Source of the DNA: Clostridium sp. CAG:678
GTDB lineage: Bacteria > Bacillota > Clostridia > Oscillospirales > Acutalibacteraceae
Assembly: GCA_000431535.1 (NCBI GenBank)
Contig: HF991826.1
Span: forward strand, 65,898 to 129,897
Direction of reading: 5' to 3'
DNA: 64,000 nucleotides
Below, in pieces: positions 17,897 to 26,118 of the stretch (positions are counted from its first letter, which is position 1; the number at the start of each line of letters is the position of its first letter). Under the pieces are notes generated by a model. That model searched no databases. It had not been told where the DNA came from and saw nothing but the letters and a program-made list of their open reading frames with translations. Made by a program: the position numbers and the translations under genes.

Positions 17897-19054
17897 TCAA
17901 TAAAACATATCGAGATAATTACGTGCTGAAACCTCGGCATTGTACGGAGAGAATACCATAACGCAAATGTAGTATCCGCCCACATGACGGACGGCCAAAA
18001 TCGTATCCAAGCCCTCCATGTATTCACAGCGATACATTAAATATTCATTTCCGCAGATGGAAACACTTACCAATTCATCATCTGAAATATCGGATTCTGC
18101 CATATCCAGATTGGCGGCAATCACCTGCTTTTCAGTCTTATCGTCTATCAGCGGTTCGTAGAAAAACACAGCCACCGATGAGCCTTGATCATCCGTCATC
18201 TGCATATCAAGATACATTGTATCTCCCATAGCTTCGTAATAAACACGCCCATCTGCAGTAAAGCTTGGATTATTATAGGCAAAGTTGGCAAACAATTCAT
18301 CGTCGCTTAAAAATCTCCAATCCTCACCGGGAAGTTCTATATGAAGACCAAGTGTTGAATTGGAATAACTCTGCCCGGAAATAATTCCATAATCCAAAAC
18401 GATATCTTCCCTAGCAGCGTTTTCATCGTCTGAGTAGGAATAATCACCAACAGCGTCTGTTGTATTCTGAAACGCGCCGCTTAAAGCGGCAATCAAGATT
18501 GCAATAAGCCCCACAAGAACTACGCCGCCAACAACAATTCCGATAATTGCTCCGACAGGCAGTTTCTTTTTTGAGGATATAGGAACAGTTCCATAACCCG
18601 TTGCCTGAGAATACGATTGCGGTGAATGATAATGTACTTGACAGTTATTTCCATTCTCAAAACCATTTTGCTGCGAGGCAGACGGATTATAATATTGAGA
18701 ATTATTTGAGTTTGCGCCATTTTGAGTGTTAAAAGGCTGACCGTTTAAATTGTTTGCGTTGAAGTTTTTCTGCATATAAGGATTTTGAAGCTGAGGATTT
18801 GGCGCAGATGTTTTTGAAATATTTGACCGGTTATCTGCGGAATAGTTTCCAAATCCATTGTTTAAAGGTGCTGAAAATTTTGGATTCTGATTTAATACTG
18901 TGGTTTCATTCCCTGTTTGAGTTGCATAATTTGTATTGCTGTTTAAAACCGTAGTGTCATTCGCCTGCGGCTGCCCGTAAACCGACCCGCAGATACTGCA
19001 AATATTAGTGCCATCGCCGATTTCAGCGCCGCAGGTTTTACAAAATCTTTTCAT
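17897..19054 (-). CDS. zinc-ribbon, double TTVLN, single-pass membrane protein
   Basis: 385 residues. Zinc ribbon MKRFCKTCGAE...CSICG, then NDTTVLN and NETTVLN, an Asn/Gln-rich linker, one membrane segment at about 166-198 (VGAIIGIVVGGVVLVGLIAILIA) and an extracellular domain of about 180 residues beginning near YGIISGQSYSNSTLGLHIEL. The outer domain has Trp and acidic residues but no family I recognise. AAAGGGG precedes the start. The first 30 residues are almost the same as the next protein upstream, so the pair arose by duplication with different outer domains. Topology puts the motifs in the cytosol. Confidence 0.82.
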   Translation of the reverse strand: MKRFCKTCGAEIGDGTNICSICGSVYGQPQANDTTVLNSNTNYATQTGNETTVLNQNPKFSAPLNNGFGNYSADNRSNISKTSAPNPQLQNPYMQKNFNANNLNGQPFNTQNGANSNNSQYYNPSASQQNGFENGNNCQVHYHSPQSYSQATGYGTVPISSKKKLPVGAIIGIVVGGVVLVGLIAILIAALSGAFQNTTDAVGDYSYSDDENAAREDIVLDYGIISGQSYSNSTLGLHIELPGEDWRFLSDDELFANFAYNNPSFTADGRVYYEAMGDTMYLDMQMTDDQGSSVAVFFYEPLIDDKTEKQVIAANLDMAESDISDDELVSVSICGNEYLMYRCEYMEGLDTILAVRHVGGYYICVMVFSPYNAEVSARNYLDMFY

Positions 19055-19106
19055 ACATTTCCCCTTTCATCCAACGGTAAAGAAAACCAAATATCATACT
19101 GTTCCG

Positions 19107-20948
19107 TTATGCCGGAAAATCTTTTTGTGCTGTTAGATTGCTAACGCCAATTTCGCTGGACCACAGCGTTGAATCTGTGCGTGTATAAAACTTTATTTCT
19201 AAATTTTGAATATCGGTTACATGGAACCAAATATCTTGCGGAAGCATACCCTTCTCCATTTTAGGAGATGTATACAAAAGTTTACCGTCTCCATACGCTT
19301 CAAAATATGAAGTTTGTATTGTGCTTTTATATGTATCCGCAATAAAAATAGTTCCTGTAACGGTATCATATTTTCCACCCAAATTATATTGAATATTATA
19401 AATATTGGTTGTTTCATATGAATTATGTCCTAAAGCAATAACATGCAGCATTTCTTTATTATCGTTAGAAATAGAATGCGTATCAAAGTGAATCCAATTC
19501 GCGTCTATATCTTCAACAGCCAAAACATTATCTTCATCATACAGATAAAACGGCAGATACTGCTGATAGGTATCATATTTTGTTTTATAATCCGCATTAT
19601 CCGGCTGGAGCTGCATGGCAACCTCTATATTGCCTATTGCGCCGTTAACATCGTGTTCTTTAAAGGATGCTTCTGCTTTTTGAGCATAACTGTCTGCATA
19701 TGTAACAAGCGTTTCATCGATTTTCTGCTGTATCTCGGTTGAATCCACACCGCAGCTATCCAGATACGTTTTGGCGGAATTCAGAAGTTCCATACCGCCG
19801 CTTATATCTCCGTTCGCAATACTTTCATCCACTGCAGCAAGCGTTGCATCAATATATCCGTCAACACATTCCCCGATCATCGTTAACGCGTTATCATATC
19901 CAGAATCATCTGCTATTACATTAGAAAAATCCGCTATTGCCGATTCATAATCACTTTCTGTTTTATATTCATAAACGCCGGAGCAATAATACGTTTTGGA
20001 AACCAAAAGCGTATTTAAATCCGTCCACGCTTCCCAGTTTGAAGCGCTGATACATTCTTCAAGGCATTCTCCGTCAGGATTCCAAACCAGTGTACCATAC
20101 TCATTTTGCAGATATTCATCCACTGCATCTCCGCCGCTTTGTACAGCCTGCTGATCAAAAGAATAAGAATTTACGCTGTTTGAAATTTCATTGATCTTAT
20201 CTTTGATCAGACGGTCATATTTTTTAATTTTCGATTCTTTACCATATGCCTCATAATAGACCATACTTGCCAGATGCCCGTTTCCGGTTTCCAAGGCTTC
20301 CCGCATGGGTTGAACTGACATATAATTCACAATCAAAATAACAGCCGTTATTAGCAAAGCCAAAACACCAACGGCAATTCCAATGATTGCACCAAGCGGG
20401 ATCGGAAGTTTCTTTTGCTTTGGCAAGGAGTATAAATCGTTCGTTACCTTTTGCGGCTGTGCCATTCCGCCCGGAACAAATCTGTTTGGATCATGATCCG
20501 CTCTGTTTTGACGATTCGCATAGGGCGGCATTTGGCTGCCATCAGCAGATACAAATCTTTGCCCATTGGGTTGCGCCTGACTAATGTTTTTCCCCCATGC
20601 ACCCTGCTGAATCGGATATGGATTTTGCAGGTGCCGGTTTTGCGCAGGATTGCTGCGCTGAGCATTTTGAGCCCCAAACTGATCCTTCGCTAAAGGATGC
20701 GGTGCAGTTATTCCTGCGTGGGGCTGAACACGGTTTTCCTGATTTAGAACCGCGAAATTTCCGCCCTGTACATTGCCGTGATTTAAAGCCGTTGTTTCCT
20801 GCCCCGCGGAAAGCACGCCCGACATCTTGTTTTGATTCAATACAGTTGTTTCGTTTACCTGGCGCACACCATAAACCGAACCGCAGATACTGCAAATATT
20901 TGAAGTTTCGCTTAATTCTGCGCCGCAGGTTTTGCAAAATCTTTTCAT
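19107..20948 (-). CDS. zinc-ribbon, double TTVLN, membrane protein with helical-repeat outer domain
   Basis: About 613 residues. Zinc ribbon MKRFCKTCGAE...CSICGSVYG is followed by NETTVLN, QETTALN and a decayed FAVLN, then a long Gln/Asn/Pro linker. One membrane segment (LGAIIGIAVGVLALLITAVILIV) lies near 192-216. The outer region begins with helical repeats resembling TPRs (ALETGNGHLASMVYYEAYG, SFKEHDVNGAIGNIEVAMQL) and ends with a beta-rich domain of about 150 residues (LGGKYDTVTGTIFIADTYK) similar to carbohydrate-binding NPCBM-type folds; that last likeness is tentative. I moved the start four codons in because GGAG is 7 bases before the internal ATG and the N-terminus then matches its neighbour. 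Confidence 0.82.
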   Translation of the reverse strand: MKRFCKTCGAELSETSNICSICGSVYGVRQVNETTVLNQNKMSGVLSAGQETTALNHGNVQGGNFAVLNQENRVQPHAGITAPHPLAKDQFGAQNAQRSNPAQNRHLQNPYPIQQGAWGKNISQAQPNGQRFVSADGSQMPPYANRQNRADHDPNRFVPGGMAQPQKVTNDLYSLPKQKKLPIPLGAIIGIAVGVLALLITAVILIVNYMSVQPMREALETGNGHLASMVYYEAYGKESKIKKYDRLIKDKINEISNSVNSYSFDQQAVQSGGDAVDEYLQNEYGTLVWNPDGECLEECISASNWEAWTDLNTLLVSKTYYCSGVYEYKTESDYESAIADFSNVIADDSGYDNALTMIGECVDGYIDATLAAVDESIANGDISGGMELLNSAKTYLDSCGVDSTEIQQKIDETLVTYADSYAQKAEASFKEHDVNGAIGNIEVAMQLQPDNADYKTKYDTYQQYLPFYLYDEDNVLAVEDIDANWIHFDTHSISNDNKEMLHVIALGHNSYETTNIYNIQYNLGGKYDTVTGTIFIADTYKSTIQTSYFEAYGDGKLLYTSPKMEKGMLPQDIWFHVTDIQNLEIKFYTRTDSTLWSSEIGVSNLTAQKDFPA

Positions 20949-20960
20949 TTTTTTCTCCAT

Positions 20961-22163
20961 TTAATTCACATGAAATTCAAAAGCTTCATTAGCCAGCATA
21001 ATCGCGTCGCCGTCAAAAATTTCGACTTCCTGTTCAAATGGGATGACCGATCCGTTTACAAACGTTCGGTTTGTTGAATTGTTATCTTTAATAAAATATC
21101 TGCCGTCGCGTGTAATAATATCCGCGTGTATCCTGCTGACAGCACTGTTATTCATAACAAAATAATCCACATAACTTTTTTCTTTACCGATCCTGAAAGA
21201 CGGTTTATTCACATCTACCCTTTCATAATTGCTCAGCCTTATGAGATACGGATAAACAGAATGACTGTTATCGTTCAAAACAGAAGTGCCGCCGTCATCG
21301 AGCACGGTTGTGCCTTCACCGCCTCCATTAAATGAAGGCGCATTTTCATATGCCGGATTACTATCTGCCGGATTTTCCTGATAAAATGCAGATTCAAAAG
21401 AATTACTTGGCTGATATGAGAACGGAGCGTTCCCGCCTTGATTGTTTATGGCAGATGGATTTGAATAATAGGATGCGCCTGCATTGTTAGACTGTTGCTG
21501 ACTGTTAAACTGTGCATTACTTTCATAACCGTAGCCGGATCCGTTATCGTCATAGAGTTTGTCCTTAAGAAATTTGCTATCCCCTTTACGCTGGCGTTTC
21601 ACCTGAGAATACACATCAGGCTGCTTTTGCAGGATGTAATCCTCTATCTGCTTGGTTTCAAAATACGGCAAATTTCTCAGAAAGGTTACAAAATCAGAAA
21701 GGAAATATTCAGATTCATTCAGCTGCAACTGCGTAGAATTTACAATTTGATAAAGCAAAGAAAATATATTCGATTCTTCATGAGACACAAGGGAAATAAC
21801 CGGTTGATAAACGAACTGCACTTCTTTTGTGCGTTCGTTAATAAAGATATAGTCCAGATTGAGAACAAGATTGTCATAAGAAAAATCATTATATTCAATT
21901 TTATTGACCGCTTCTGCAATCTGCGCAATGATCAGAAAAAAATCGTATTTCGTTATCCCGCTTTGTAAATATCTTTTCAAATAAATGCCGATCGGCGCAG
22001 TATAATCTATTTTCTTCTCATTTCTCACAACAGGGCGCATAAGCCCGCGTATCATTTTATTTTGAAATACACTTAATTCTCTTTCATTGATCTGCTCTGG
22101 CTTTTGCAGTTTTGACTTAACTGTTATCTGACCGTTTTTAAAATCGACACTTAATTTTGCCAT
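20961..22163 (-). CDS. FHA-domain protein with internal TTVLD/TSVLN motifs
   Basis: 400 residues. N-terminal 195 residues are helical with LVLNLDYIFINERT and VQFVYQPV, like the other FHA protein of the locus and the DUF6382/EssB-type pseudokinase outline. A Gln/Asn-rich linker follows, with EGTTVLDDGGTSVLND at about 282-298. The FHA domain starts at about 304: SFRIGKEKS, NSAVSRIHADI, NNSTNRTFVNG. Thus two candidate phosphothreonine sites sit directly before the FHA fold, the architecture of GarA and OdhI, where a phosphorylated N-terminal ETT motif binds the protein's own FHA domain. GAGAGGAATAGT precedes the start. Switch behaviour is inference. Confidence 0.87.
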   Translation of the reverse strand: MAKLSVDFKNGQITVKSKLQKPEQINERELSVFQNKMIRGLMRPVVRNEKKIDYTAPIGIYLKRYLQSGITKYDFFLIIAQIAEAVNKIEYNDFSYDNLVLNLDYIFINERTKEVQFVYQPVISLVSHEESNIFSLLYQIVNSTQLQLNESEYFLSDFVTFLRNLPYFETKQIEDYILQKQPDVYSQVKRQRKGDSKFLKDKLYDDNGSGYGYESNAQFNSQQQSNNAGASYYSNPSAINNQGGNAPFSYQPSNSFESAFYQENPADSNPAYENAPSFNGGGEGTTVLDDGGTSVLNDNSHSVYPYLIRLSNYERVDVNKPSFRIGKEKSYVDYFVMNNSAVSRIHADIITRDGRYFIKDNNSTNRTFVNGSVIPFEQEVEIFDGDAIMLANEAFEFHVN

Positions 22164-22215
22164 ACTATTCCTCTCTGTTTTGTTTTCCGCAATATAAATC
22201 TTTAATATTATTTAA

Positions 22216-22953
22216 TTAACCTTTAAAGTTATAATCCTGTGCAAGAAGGTTCATCGCTTTTGATAATTTATGGATGTATATAAACGGGCCGACGAGGATC
22301 AATGAACCCAGCACATTCCAGAGCCAAAAATCGGATGCGCCGAAATCATAGTTTAAGCCGCGCCTTTTTAATTCGTTTCCTATTCTTGAGGACAGATTAT
22401 GAAACCACACAAGACCAAAAATATACAGCGTTATCGGGCCGAGCAAAAAGAACATCAAACAATAATGCATTGTTTTTTTACCGTCATATCTGCTGGCGAT
22501 TATATTGATATCTGTAGAAATACCTGAATAATAAATAATAGAATATATACCTAAGGTTACAATAGAAAGCAAAATAAATTTACCGAGACCGCGGCTGGTA
22601 TTCAGATTTCCTACCGGCGCCTGGTTGTTATAGTTGCTATTTTGATTTGGCTGAAAGCCTGTATTCATATTTTGATACGGATTACCCTGGTTTTGCGGAC
22701 CGGGTGCATACTGCTGATTTTGAGAAAAGCCATTGCCGGACTGCGCATAAAAGTTTTGCGCTTGACTGTTGTGATACGGATTATTTACAGCGTTATTGGA
22801 CCCGTATCCCCTGCCTTGCTGATTCGGATACGAATGATTTTGAACCGTTTGGCTGCCTCCATTTGCTTGATAGGCAGGATTTACAAAATTCGGACTTTGG
22901 GCAGGATTTTTGTTTTGCCCGCTTTGATTATAGTTTTGATACTGATTTTCCAT
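22216..22953 (-). CDS. DUF4234 membrane protein, first gene of the T7SS operon
   Basis: About 245 residues. The first 120 are Asn/Gln/Tyr/Pro rich and disordered. The second half is a DUF4234 membrane domain: LGKFILLSIVTLGIYSIIYYSG, then ISTDINIIASRYDGKK, further hydrophobic segments and a final helix LSKAMNLLAQDYN. There are no TTVLN motifs. I prefer the ATG at 22951-22953 (GGTGG five bases before it) to one six codons upstream, which lacks a site. It is the first gene after the promoter region. Function unknown. Confidence 0.8.
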   Translation of the reverse strand: MENQYQNYNQSGQNKNPAQSPNFVNPAYQANGGSQTVQNHSYPNQQGRGYGSNNAVNNPYHNSQAQNFYAQSGNGFSQNQQYAPGPQNQGNPYQNMNTGFQPNQNSNYNNQAPVGNLNTSRGLGKFILLSIVTLGIYSIIYYSGISTDINIIASRYDGKKTMHYCLMFFLLGPITLYIFGLVWFHNLSSRIGNELKRRGLNYDFGASDFWLWNVLGSLILVGPFIYIHKLSKAMNLLAQDYNFKG

Positions 22954-23018
22954 AAAACCACCCATATTCATCTTTAAAATTAGGAAGTTACAATTATAAT
23001 TACATAAACTTCAAAAAA

Positions 23019-23047
23019 ATTTTACAAAATTCAAATACAATTTACAA
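23019..23047 (-). promoter_or_regulatory. candidate promoter of the T7SS operon
   Basis: On the minus strand TTGTAA (23047-23042), 17 bases, then TAAAAT (23024-23019); vegetative-type spacing, about 65 bases before the DUF4234 start. A second TATAAT lies at 22998-22993 without a good partner. The TTTACA repeats overlap the -35 box. Confidence 0.5.
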
Positions 23048-23240
23048 TATTTACAGGGTAAAGGACCTGGTTTACAAGGTATAAAACTAAAAAAAGTATT
23101 AAATTTTGTGAAAATATATTGGGCAGTAAATTTAAAACATGGTCAGAAAAGAAAACGGTGCCGGAAAATTCGGCAAAATCAAAAAATTAGCGATTTGAAT
23201 ATAGCAAACCGGCTTTTGTGAGACATTGTCCAGAATCCAC

Positions 23241-23270
23241 TTGACAAGCAGCATTTCCATAGAATAAAAT
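23241..23270 (+). promoter_or_regulatory. promoter of the zinc-ribbon/LRR gene
   Basis: A consensus TTGACA at 23241-23246 is followed after 18 bases by TAAAAT at 23265-23270. The gene starts 40 bases downstream behind a GAGGAG site. Confidence 0.6.
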
Positions 23271-23310
23271 GATTACAATTGATGTAAATGATTTTTGAGG
23301 AGAAAAAAAC

Positions 23311-24807
23311 TTGTCGAAATTATGCCAGAACTGCGGAATGAAAATGCCGGACGAAGCAAACATCTGCTTAAACTGCCTTACGGTATATGGCAATAGAAGT
23401 GCCTCTGCCGGGATAAATGCAATATCTAAAAGACACAAGCATTTTAAAACACGCGAATATATTAACCGATTCCGCGCTTTATCCAAAAAGCGAAAAGCGG
23501 CTATTGCAGTACCGCTGCTCTGTTTAATCGCGCTGATTCCTTTTACGGCGTATATGCTGTCACCAGTGGACGGCGCATACAAAACAAATGCGGCGATTTC
23601 AGAGCAGGACAGCACCGGAGAAAACAAGCCGATCACCAGAGCGGAAGCGATTTTAAACAGAATTCTGGGAAACGATAACGGCACAAACGAAAATTTAGTT
23701 CCCGAACAGGGAAATAGTCTTTCCTCCACAGACACTAACAAAGAAAATACTGCCGGCGGATCAAATATAAACGGAAATTCCGATTCTAAAAACCAATCCG
23801 GTCAAAATACAAATTCCTCCCCCAACGGTTCATCCGGTCAGGACGACACCAGCAACCTGCCTCCCGTTTTGAATTACAATGACTGGGAATACAAGATCAA
23901 CAGCGCCAATAAACTGGAAATCACAAAATATACCGGAAATGACAAAAATGTTCTGGTTCCCGACCAAATAGAAGGAACGAACGTAGAACGTATTGCTGAA
24001 AAAACATTTTCCGGTAATGCGAACATTCAATCCGTCACGTTCAAAGACAGTGAAACGTATCATTGCCTGACAATATCCAGCCAGACATTTTATGATCTTC
24101 CGCAACTAAGAAAAATCGTTTTCCCGAAAAACACAGACTTTGTATTTAATTTTGAATTTGCCGTCAAAACACCCGTATTAACTGATATTGAAATAGACCA
24201 CTGGCAGGCAAAATTTGTGGACGGCGTATTTTACTGGGACGAAAGCGGCATCAAAAAATATAGTATGTATGTTTACTGCGAAGGAAACACGGCGTCTACA
24301 TTCACCGTGCCGGATTTTTGCGGCGGCGTATCCTGCGGCAGAAACATCAGCAACTGCAAATATTTAAAGGTTCTGAATCTGCACAAGAGCTGCCGTCCTC
24401 CGCAACAGCAGGATTTCATAGATCATATTTACCCGTATTTAGAGGCGATCAATATAGCGCCCGAATCCGAGAACAAATATTATTCATATAACGGCGCAGT
24501 ATTTGCGTATGGCAATATACTCGGCGGTACATACAGCAGCAAACTTTATATCTATCCCGGCGCAAAAGCGGATAAAGAATTTCATTTTCCAGAAAACTGC
24601 TATATAAATTTCCCGGTGGTGCCTAAAGGAGCAAAGCCGGTATTAGAAACTATCTATATTCCGAGCACTTCCATGTTGGCAGACCCCGAACATCTGTATG
24701 CAAGGCTGCCGAATCTGAAAACCGTTAAAATACAAAAAGGAAATCCGGATTTTACAAAATACCAAACGTATCTTGGTTATGATTTCAACGTAACACAATA
24801 CGAATAA
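23311..24807 (+). CDS. zinc-ribbon membrane protein with BspA-like leucine-rich repeats
   Basis: 498 residues from a TTG start chosen because GAGGAG lies 9 bases upstream. N-terminal zinc ribbon (C5, C8, C20, C23: CQNCGMK...CLNCLTVYG), basic stretch, one membrane segment at about 63-85, a Ser/Asn/Gly-rich stalk to about 178, then an outer domain with YTGNDKNVLVPDQIEG, ERIAEKTFSGNANIQSVTF and similar LRR_5 (BspA-like) units. The ribbon resembles those of the T7SS-locus proteins and it is divergent from that operon, so it is probably part of the same system, but it has no TTVLN motif. Its LRR opening resembles that of the 1331-residue surface protein at 44463-48458. Confidence 0.85.
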   Translation: MSKLCQNCGMKMPDEANICLNCLTVYGNRSASAGINAISKRHKHFKTREYINRFRALSKKRKAAIAVPLLCLIALIPFTAYMLSPVDGAYKTNAAISEQDSTGENKPITRAEAILNRILGNDNGTNENLVPEQGNSLSSTDTNKENTAGGSNINGNSDSKNQSGQNTNSSPNGSSGQDDTSNLPPVLNYNDWEYKINSANKLEITKYTGNDKNVLVPDQIEGTNVERIAEKTFSGNANIQSVTFKDSETYHCLTISSQTFYDLPQLRKIVFPKNTDFVFNFEFAVKTPVLTDIEIDHWQAKFVDGVFYWDESGIKKYSMYVYCEGNTASTFTVPDFCGGVSCGRNISNCKYLKVLNLHKSCRPPQQQDFIDHIYPYLEAINIAPESENKYYSYNGAVFAYGNILGGTYSSKLYIYPGAKADKEFHFPENCYINFPVVPKGAKPVLETIYIPSTSMLADPEHLYARLPNLKTVKIQKGNPDFTKYQTYLGYDFNVTQYE

Positions 24808-24832
24808 TAAAAATAAATCGCATTAGACAAAC

Positions 24833-24864
24833 GAACGCCGGATTGCAAATGCAATCCGGCGTTC
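24833..24864 (+). terminator. terminator after the zinc-ribbon/LRR gene
   Basis: A perfect 14-bp stem (GAACGCCGGATTGC with its complement) with loop AAAT, 26 bases past the stop, followed by ATTATATTTC. Confidence 0.75.
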
Positions 24865-24908
24865 ATTATATTTCATCCGCATATTCATGGTTGCAGTACT
24901 CTAAATGC

Positions 24909-24937
24909 TTGTTAAAAAAAAGAATCTGTGCTATGAT
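24909..24937 (+). promoter_or_regulatory. candidate promoter upstream of the DUF1848 gene
   Basis: TTGTTA (24909-24914), 17 bases, TATGAT (24932-24937) with a TG extension. It lies about 195 bases before the DUF1848 start. Apart from this and the terminator, I see nothing else in the 326-base gap 24808-25133; a short frame starting at 25022 has no family features. Confidence 0.45.
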
Positions 24938-25133
24938 TTGAATGAAAAACTTGATGTTTTACGATCTCCATACGAATTTCAGATTTAAAAGCAAGAACAA
25001 TTCAGGCAAGTTTATGTTCCTATGAAACTATATGTAAAAACAGCAAGTGAAAACACAGCAAAACACCCGGTAATCGGCTCAAAAACACACAAATTTAACT
25101 TATTACTAAAAAACCGGTTTTGGAGGCAGGAAA

Positions 25134-26072
25134 ATGATCATCAGTGCAAGCCGGAGGACAGATATTCCGTGCTATTATGCAAAATGGTTTTTGAACAGGC
25201 TGCGAGATGGATACGTTTATGTACGCAATCCCATGAACCCGCATCAGATCAGCAAGATATCCTTATCTTCCGATGTGGTGGACGGAATGGTTTTCTGGAC
25301 AAAAAATCCGGCACCAATGCTGAATCATTTAGATGCGTTACGGGATTATCCTTATTATTTTCAATTTACGCTTACACCGTATGACAAGGATATTGAGCGG
25401 AATCTGCCGTCAAAACAAGAACGAATCATACCGGTGTTTCAAAAATTATCTTCGCAAATCGGTAAAGAACGTGTAGTATGGCGTTATGATCCCATACTGC
25501 TGAGTGCCAAATATACTATGCGGTACCACAAAAAACAGTTTCGGATGCTCTGTGATCAACTTGCCGACTACACAGAAAAGTGCACAATCAGCTTTTTGGA
25601 TCTCTATAAAAACATGAAATATCACATTGCGCCGCTTGGTATTCGCCCGCCCTCTTTTGAAGAGGCGGAAGAACTGGCAGCCTGTTTCCATGAAATCGCA
25701 GCAAAACACGGCATTTCTATTGACACCTGTGCTGAAGAGATGGATCTGAGCACATACGGAATCGGCCATGCTGCCTGTATTGACCGCAATCGTTTAGAAC
25801 GGATCGGAAATTACCGACTGCATGTTGAAAAAGATAAGAATCAGCGTGCCGCCTGCGGCTGTGTTTCCAGCATAGACATCGGGGCATACAACACCTGCAA
25901 AAACGGGTGCGTTTACTGCTATGCAAATTTTAATCAAACGCTGGTGCGCAATTGTAGCGGTCAACATGATCCTGACTCTCCCCTGCTGTACGGCAAAATA
26001 ACTGCGCAAGACAGCATTAACCCAAAGGAAATGAAATCCTTTCAGAGAGAGCAACTCACTTTGTTTGAGTGA
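25134..26072 (+). CDS. DUF1848 family protein with C-terminal CxxxCxxC cluster
   Basis: 312 residues, typical length. It opens with the family signature MIISASRRTDIPCYYAKWF and has VDGMVFWTKNPAPM, YYFQFTLTPY and KERVVWRYDPI. Near the C-terminus is CGCVSSIDIGAYNTC followed by KNGCVYCYAN: C255, C259 and C262 form CxxxCxxC, the spacing used by radical SAM enzymes to hold a 4Fe-4S cluster, but at the end of the chain rather than near the start. GGAGG precedes the ATG. The reaction is unknown; the barrel-like strand pattern and cysteines suggest a radical SAM-related enzyme. Confidence 0.88.
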   Translation: MIISASRRTDIPCYYAKWFLNRLRDGYVYVRNPMNPHQISKISLSSDVVDGMVFWTKNPAPMLNHLDALRDYPYYFQFTLTPYDKDIERNLPSKQERIIPVFQKLSSQIGKERVVWRYDPILLSAKYTMRYHKKQFRMLCDQLADYTEKCTISFLDLYKNMKYHIAPLGIRPPSFEEAEELAACFHEIAAKHGISIDTCAEEMDLSTYGIGHAACIDRNRLERIGNYRLHVEKDKNQRAACGCVSSIDIGAYNTCKNGCVYCYANFNQTLVRNCSGQHDPDSPLLYGKITAQDSINPKEMKSFQREQLTLFE

Positions 26073-26118
26073 AAAATATATATGGGGCAGCACAATATCT
26101 TAAAAGGAGAATATCGCA

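Larger units (their letters stand above)
22972..23310. other. divergent intergenic region with TTTACA repeats
   Basis: 339 AT-rich bases between the T7SS operon and the divergent zinc-ribbon/LRR gene, with no credible gene. It holds a promoter in each direction. Between them are repeated TTTACA words at 23021, 23041, 23050 and 23071 (plus GTTACA at 22986), about one or two helical turns apart, including the inverted repeat TTTAC-AGG-GTAAA at 23050-23062. A small GCCG/CGGC stem lies at 23160-23174. The repeats overlap the leftward promoter, as an operator array would. Confidence 0.5.

Noticed and set aside
23187..23741. Minus-strand frame of 184 codons across the zinc-ribbon/LRR gene start
   Set aside because: It covers the promoter and N-terminus of a well-supported gene and shows no domain.
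25022..25384. Plus-strand frame overlapping the DUF1848 start
   Set aside because: Different frame from the conserved DUF1848 opening and no ribosome binding site.
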